Shown here: positions 57,376 to 64,000 of the stretch, piece after piece
How positions within the stretch are numbered: the first letter of the stretch is position 1
Layout of the letters: every line of letters starts with the position of its first letter
NCBI GenBank assembly: GCA_016647705.1
Contig: JAENRU010000488.1
Span: 969,501 to 1,033,500, forward strand
DNA: 64,000 nucleotides
Direction of reading: 5' to 3'
Source: Eucommia ulmoides
Taxonomy: Eukaryota > Streptophyta > Magnoliopsida > Garryales > Eucommiaceae
The notes under the pieces: model-generated
The model's database searches: none
What the model was told of the DNA's origin: nothing
Seen by the model: only the letters and a program-made list of their open reading frames with translations
Position numbers and translations under genes: made by a program

Positions 57376-60186
57376 TATTATTAGCTGTTTCTGATTGCTG
57401 AAATGAATTGTATTCATTATCATCATACTGGTATGCTTTCTATTTGTTAAATTAAATATTTCTTCTATTTTGATGGCTTGCGAGATGAGTTTGGGTTTCA
57501 TTTCTAATTCCAATTTTGAGGCTCCAATTCCTTGTAGCCAAACGCTTCCTTATTACCTCTTTTAAGCTTTGTTCGGCTCATTAATTTAAAAAAAAAAAAC
57601 AAAAAACAAACAAACAGGTGCATCCTCTTTAACACTCATTTTTAGTTGAATTTGAATCCAACTAGTTTTGGAGACTTTATAATATGCAATGTTAAGATTA
57701 ACAAAATTTCTATGTATTGTATATATATTTTAAATGACTAACTAATTTTAGAGACCTTTTCATGTAATGTTTTTCCTTCTTGCATCTCAGTATGTTTATA
57801 TATATGTTTTTACTTAAAATCAACTCATATTATACATGGCGTTATATAAAGATAGTTGATTTTTACTAAAAGGTAGATGAATTGCACTTTAAGTTAATGG
57901 AATCAATATGGACATAGATTTCAAGTTCGTTGTCGGTGAGGTGATTAGTCGAAGTGCGCGTAAACTAGTCCGGACACACCTTTATCGTAAAATTAAATAA
58001 ATAAATAAATAAAAATATATGTGAATAGATTTAAAAAATATAGTTCGATGTAAAGAGGAGTAAGGAATATTGGCTTACGGGTGGTTAAATATCTAACCAA
58101 GACTTATTTCATTAATTGATTTGCTTGGCGATTCCACATAATTTGTTATAGTTAACTTTATAATTGATATCACCATATAATTTGGAATTTAATGAATAAT
58201 TAAATTGATTTAGTGAAACAGCAATAAATACCCAAATCTCTCTCCTAATAAGATGCACACCAAGACCATGAAGTAAAAAAATCAATATTTGTCGAACGAC
58301 CCAGGCTTACGACATCCATTCTCTATAGTTTTCCGGCGCCAGCCATGGGCAGTACCCCATTACTCATAAATATGATATATATATGAGTATATCAGAGCCA
58401 GGCCACATATTATAGGCTCGGATTAATAGGATCAAGTACCCATCAATTCCCACATAATAATGGCAACAATTATAATGTGGACAATAATACGATATATATG
58501 AGTATCCACTATATGGGTGCTAATAATAGTTATCTCCATACTCTTAAATCTCAGCCATAAATAATTATGAATTGAGTAATGGTTTGATTATTTGTCGCGT
58601 TTATGTGGTTTCACCGATAAATAGTTATAGGAGGCATCTTTCCTGTCAGAGCCATAATTATAGTTATGTTAGTGTTGTTCATTTTTATGCTATTTTGTAT
58701 CATTTATGGGTTTCGAAAAAAAATAATTACTTGATCTTTAAATTGTCGGTTGTATTAATAATATGAAAGTAGTAGGATATAACTATAATTATGTTGTTGA
58801 AAACGGAGTTGAAAAATCTTGGAGATTGTCATTCCTTATTTGAGACTTGTTAATTTTGTTCTTTGGAGTTGTTCTAGGAACGTGATACCTATAAGAATAT
58901 AATTTGATATTTTTGTTTTTGACACTTTGCACACACGTGTTGTCACCATTATTTCACTTGGGTCTCTACAATATCAATTTGAATATATTAACATCTTAGG
59001 TGACGTTTGATTAATGTAACTTACCAATAGTAAGGTAAACAAGCCTTAGTGAGTGTCGTGCTAGTCGTGGACCATAGGGTTATCGGTTTAAAAATAGTGT
59101 TTAATATCTTCTATATAAATCATTAAACTATATTTTCGTGTTAGATTGTGGGAAAAAAAAAAGTGTTGATAAAAATAGACATGTTTTACGATGATTAACA
59201 AATCAAGTAAAAATTTTAAAGGTGGAAAATGATTTTTATTATCTTGCCAGATGTTGTTGGTCCTTACAGGAGGGTATGTCTTGTTGGACGTTGTATTGTA
59301 ACCTGACAGGAGAGGAAGTCTTGTAGGTGGTTCATTATGTTATTGATATGCTAGTTATACCATTTGTTGCTCTTACCATTGGAGATATTCAATGACCTTG
59401 GCGCTGATAGCCACCTTAGATTGCACAGTTGTACATGTTACGGTACTGTCGTAACATCCGATTGTGAGGAAAAACGATTCTATGGTTGACAAGAAAGTAT
59501 AGTATTTTATTATATAAAAGTGAGTTGATTGTCGATTTCAATTCGGTTGTTCTATTATGATGATATTTTTGTTGAGAGTTGGATATTGCCCAGTGTGATT
59601 ATATTTTATTGAAAAGTGAATTTGGATAAAATACTTGATCCATAAATGATTTTTGTATTATGAAGACAGTACACCCGTAAAATAATGTAGATAGCTATTG
59701 GTCCACTTCAAGCGTTAGGTGGAGTCGGAGTGTAGGATCATTGTGAAACTATTAGGAGCCAATTGTTATTTTAAAATGTTAATTTGAATTTTTGAACTTA
59801 ACTGGTATTTTAGAAATTCAATTTGGGGCTTTATATAATATTTTCATGTGAGTATTGAATTCGTTATATTATGTGACTTTGGAGACGTAATTATATGATT
59901 TGGGATGTATTTGTGCGTTTTATAATGTATTTATATGATTGAAGCGTATTTGGGTGTTTTGAGGCGTATTTATGTGGTTTAGAAGTATTTATATATTTTG
60001 GGACGCATTTTTGTAGTTAAGACGTATTTATGTGTTTCAGACACATTGCGGAAAAAAATATTATTTGAAGTTTGAATTGTGTTGATATTTATGAAAACGT
60101 TTACAAGGTTATTGAAATTTCGATGTGAATATTGGAAATTATTATTTTTAGTCTCACAGAATAATTCACGTGACATTTGGGCTATC
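57376..60186. other. degenerate region, mostly old LTR material
   Basis: No gene recognised. 59420-59470 (reverse) resembles the GATCG..TTGCAACGGTACCGTAACAT part of the solo LTR at 37160, so old gypsy LTR DNA is likely. GAGTATATCAGAGCCAGG near 58388 resembles a tRNA-Met primer site but no LTR end adjoins it. 59890-60035 holds the second copy of the 20-bp minisatellite. Confidence 0.45.
59890..60035. repeat. GACGTATTTATGTGTTTTG minisatellite, copy 2
   Basis: About seven diverged units of around 20 bp, same consensus as 56207-56425. Confidence 0.8.
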
Positions 60187-60191
60187 TATTG

Positions 60192-62492
60192 TGTTGCCCA
60201 ATAAGTTATTCAAGACGGGGGTGAATTGGGTAGTATTAAATATATCAGAATATAACACTTCAAAAATCAAACAATTAATTTTATCTAAAAATTAATTATT
60301 ATCTTTTATAGCAGCGGATTATGGATTATTAACTAGGTGCACACCCAAACAATAAAATATAAACAATGTAAATAATGTAGCACATAAAAATTTATACTGG
60401 TTCACCAAGTTACTCTTGGCTACTCTAGTCCCCGGAGCTCCGCGGAGAGTCACACCCACTAAACTCAAGATTTCTTTAAAGATAGAAATCAAATTTTCAC
60501 AATGATTCTTTTCACAGGCTCAGAATCAACCTTTACAATTCTTTTTCACAGGCTAAGAAATAACCTCTATCGTTTAACTAGGCGGAAGATTAACCTAATT
60601 ATATTAAAGGGAGAATCACGACCTAATTTTTTATACCTTACACTCAAAAATTAAATCTCATACAAATACGCTCTAAATATCCTTTTACTCGATAAGAATT
60701 GAATTGTTACAATTCACTCACAAGAAAGAATTAACACCTAATCTTTTTATACTCTAGGTAAAGATTAAAATCTCAATCTCTTTACCAGAAGAGATTGAAA
60801 TCAATTATCATTGATTAGATATTCCCAGTAGTATCTAATCCGACACTTAACTCACCAACTACAAATAATTGATAAGTGATTTTTCCACTATGAGCTTCTA
60901 TCACCACAGATAAATTCAAATTCAATTAATGTTCAGATACTAGTAATAGAAAAGTGAGAATTTCAAAATCTGATAAATAAAGATGGGTAGCAAGCAAGTA
61001 TGCACGTAATCAGATTTTTCCAAGAAATTGTTTCAAAAGTAATTTTCAATAAAAAATCCAAAAAATAATTTCAAAGATCAAAATCTAAATAATATATAAT
61101 ATAATCAGTCAACAATTAATAGTAAGTAATTTGGAAAGATCTCACGATTCCACAAAAAAAATAATGATTAGTATAACAATGAAACTTCAAATCGGAGTAG
61201 CAATAATCCATATCAAATATTTCTCAAAAACAACTCTTAGAAAAGATCTCACAAATCTCTCAGTATGATTACTCTTAGAAAGCACGAGAGCTGAATAACT
61301 CAGAATAGTTTGGATTTTCTTGATTTCTGATTAATTAATTTCATGTGATATCTGCAGGTCTATTTAAAGTATCTTAAAACAAGCCCTATAATGGCTAGTT
61401 CCCATAAATTATGACATTTAATTAAACTAATAAACCCTCTATATCATAATGATTCATTCCTGGTATAATTCACTTAAAATATCTCTTAAAATATTCAATT
61501 AAGTCCCTCAAACTTTTACTCAAACTCAATTAGATAAGATTGAAAGAATTACATGTACCAAATTGAGAAATATCAAAACCATATCTGTAGGGATAATTAA
61601 ATATTAATTAAATAGCTCAAAATATATCAGATCCCTAAGATATCTCACATATCTTAACCATAAAACGGTTAGTAACGATTACTTTTTGAATAAAATCCGA
61701 AATTCCATAAATCTTGAAACAACTCCATTAATTTGTCGACCGGTCAAGACCCCTCAGTCGACCGCCCAATTCAGGATGTAGACAAGACAAAATCTCTTCG
61801 CCCATTGATCGACTGCCTATCCATCACCTGTCGACTAGACGACTTAGAGAGTTTCATAAGTCGACCTATCTGTCGACTTAGAGATTCAGAGAGTTCATTA
61901 TTTGATCACAAGTCGACTCACATGTGGACCTAGAGATTCAGAGGCTTTTTGTTTTAAGTTCAGGTCGACCTACATGTCGACCGAGAGATTCAACAACTTC
62001 ATTAATTAATCACCAGTCGACTTACCTGTCCACTGAGAAATGCTGGAATCTTCTCTTGAATTTGTTTTAAATCCAATTTCATCGACGTTTTCGCCCCTTT
62101 AACCAATTTCTTTTCTCGGTTAGCTCCACTAAATCTTAAATTCAATTTTAGTCAATTATATTTAATTCTTTTTCAATTACACATAGGAGCAAATAATTTA
62201 ACTAATTAGGATTCTATAAAAACACACATAATTTTTAAAAAATATTTTGTGTCGTGTGTGATCCTAATCGGGATACATTAAAAGTTAGAATTTAACCTGA
62301 GTTATTTTTTCTAAGTTCTTCAATTTCTTCAAACTCTTAATCTTCCATCATCTTTGTCATCATCTTTAGTATTGCCACAATATCTTCATTATCATTTTCA
62401 TCACTGGAATCAATAAACTGAAACACTCAATAAAATCGTTAGTTCCACCAAAATATCAACATTTAATTCTCCACCAAATTGTAGGATCAACA
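60192..62492 (-). mobile_element. copia-like solo LTR 3, TSD TATTG
   Basis: 2301 bp on the minus strand, from TGTTGATCCTACAATTTGG at 62492 to ..TTGGGCAACA at 60192. Perfect TSD TATTG (60187-60191, 62493-62497). Reverse-complement counterpart of LTRs 1 and 2, with the same internal phrases (TTATACTGGTTCACCAAG on the plus strand). Confidence 0.92.
61730..62035. repeat. palindrome island in LTR 3: GTCGACC
   Basis: Over ten GTCGACC, GGTCGACC and AGTCGACT words separated by AGAGATTCAGAGAGTT-like spacers. Same position in the LTR as the island at 15720-15950. Confidence 0.85.
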
Positions 62493-62497
62493 TATTG

Positions 62498-62852
62498 GTT
62501 ATGATGTTGGCTGTAATATGTTGGCTTGAGATGTTGGATAAAATTGATGAACGCTGGTTATGAGATATGACAGTGGGCTTGAAAAGTCATGCTAAATGAG
62601 AAAAATTGAGGTCGTGGACCTATTGGATTGAAAATAGACCCAATCCAAGTGACACTATCATGATATTTTAAAAATATATTTATTAGTTGTACATAGACAT
62701 TATTACTATTTTTATCAGAATAGCGCAATAGGAGCGTGGTGGTGATTTTCGGTTATTATTCTTTAACCGAGAGTGACTAATACGGTGCGATACTGAATTA
62801 TTATTGTTTTGAACGAAATTTCGAGTACGAAATTTGTTTAAGGGGGGTAGAT
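62498..62852 (+). pseudogene. 3' internal end of gypsy family D with polypurine tract
   Basis: GAACGAAATTTCGAGTACGA then AAGGGGGGTAGA (62839-62851) directly before an LTR starting TGTAATACCCC. This is the standard 3' end of Tekay/Del-like gypsy elements. No coding frame remains in these 350 bp; solo LTR 3 interrupts it on the left. Confidence 0.75.
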
Positions 62853-63926
62853 TGTAATACCCCGAAAATTTATATTTTTGAAAAAGTTATTTTATAAAAG
62901 TTTAATATTTTTGGGGTTGTTTTGCAAATTTATGATATAAATAATATTCGATAGTTTTTGGGGTTAAATGTTAATTTTAAATTGACTTTTAAATTTTTTG
63001 GGATAATTGTATTATTTAAATTTTACTTTTAAGAATTTTGAGATATAATTAATATATTTTTTTTATTATAAAGAGGATATTGTGTAAATAAATAAATTAA
63101 TTAATTAATTAATATATATGTAATTAACTTTATTTCCTTCCCCAGGAAGTAAACAAATCCCTCCATATATATGGATGTATATATATAAACTTGACACGTG
63201 TGTAAAGAAGTGGATTAGCATATGTCAACTTGGAGATGGCATGATCATGGGAGTTATTTAAATTAACAACACATTCCACACACAATTAGTCCACTGCCAT
63301 GATCAATATATTAAAGATTTATATTATGTGTTTTTTTGTTGATACTGTGGTTTTTGGGGGCGAGAAGAAAAATTAAAAAAAATTAAAAAAAAGATAAAAA
63401 AGGAAAATTAAATTTATACTGTGGTGATTACAGTTCAGATTCTGGCTTCGGATTTCAGGTAAAATTTCTTAACTCTTTTAATATATCTGTTTAATTTTTT
63501 TGTTATGAGATTTATGTCATTATTATTGTCGAATTATAGCTATTAATTTCCTTAAAATAATTATAATTATGTAAAAATTATATAAAAATCATGCTAATGT
63601 GTTTTATTTGTTATATTAATTGGATGCATATATTAAAGGGGTTGAAATTCTTTGGAGTGTTGGCTTACAACTTCACAATTTTGATTGCAGGGCCGATGAG
63701 AACGAAATGGCACCAGTATTCTATCTGAATTTCTATTTAATTAGTAAAAATTGAATTTATTATTCACTATTGTAAAATTAATTCAATAAGTCGACAAATT
63801 ATATTGCCTCCGTTGTATTGTAAAAATTATCAGATTTATTAAAATGAAATATTAGTCATTCGATTTTAGTTTTAATTCTCCAAGGGGAGAAATCGCGTGG
63901 CGGGCCTAGGAAATTGGGCTGTTACA
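62853..63926 (+). mobile_element. 3' LTR of gypsy family D
   Basis: 1074 bp, starts TGTAATACCCCGAAAATT, ends GGGCTGTTACA. A sister, truncated copy lies at 55108-56205. The TSD (expected TGTTT after 63926) cannot be confirmed because no complete 5' LTR is found. Confidence 0.82.
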
Positions 63927-64000
63927 TGTTTATAGTCGAAAATATTAATGTCCAAATTCCCAAAAATAAATAAATAAATATATAAAAAGCTTGAAAGTAA

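Noticed and set aside
58385-58405. TATCAGAGCCAGG as a tRNA-Met primer binding site
   Set aside because: No LTR end (CA) directly precedes it and no LTR was found to its left that matches a copy to the right.

Overview
The window is nuclear DNA of a flowering plant. The evidence is an intron-bearing BAHD acyltransferase exon, plant-type Ty3/gypsy and Ty1/copia-like LTR elements with plant tRNA primer sites, Mutator-like (MULE), CACTA, hAT and PIF/Harbinger-like transposons with captured plant gene pieces, and AT-rich spacers full of microsatellites. I cannot assign the species. I found no rRNA, tRNA or CRISPR locus and no complete, uninterrupted protein gene. The only intact long coding stretch of host type is the second exon of a BAHD gene at 9099-10043.

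Layout. 1-5292: decayed minus-strand Ty3/gypsy element (Tekay/Del-like), with PR, RT, RNase H and integrase broken by stops and shifts. 5293-7576: right end of a MULE-like element rich in TGAATATTAAC-type repeats. 7577-9098: spacer. 9099-10043: BAHD exon. 10395-11640: array of GTTAAC palindromes. 12757 to about 18210: a copia-like LTR containing two later solo LTRs, each with a perfect target duplication. 18476-19246: CACTA-like end and a captured MCM7 fragment that keeps an intron. 20227-24257: deleted Tat-lineage gypsy element with gag remains, a tandem repeat and an antisense ORF. 25402-26862 and 26885-29610: two MULEs 22 bp apart, one carrying a calmodulin-like gene fragment and the other a GRF zinc-finger gene. 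29630-29695: a second BAHD fragment.

30714-42441: three-layer nest. A Tat gypsy element was interrupted by a complete non-autonomous LTR element (31073-36449, TSD GATAG) and by a 3.2-kb solo LTR (36546-39777, TSD TGGTA). 43295-44507: MULE with 10-bp TSD. 47109-48174: Harbinger-like element. 50070-55107: CACTA end abutting a MULE-like element with a ULP1-type peptidase pseudogene. 55108-63926: remains of another gypsy family, with an hAT-like MITE, a Tat solo LTR and a copia-like solo LTR inserted nearby.

The main message is structural. At least ten mobile elements can be delimited by their own TSDs; five are solo LTRs and only one LTR element is complete, which points to strong unequal recombination. 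Several elements carry host gene pieces (CML, GRF, MCM7, ULP1). A shared motif close to GTTAAYATNCAC links two elements with homologous long termini, one of which carries the ULP1-like pseudogene. That group is the best candidate for a poorly described system.
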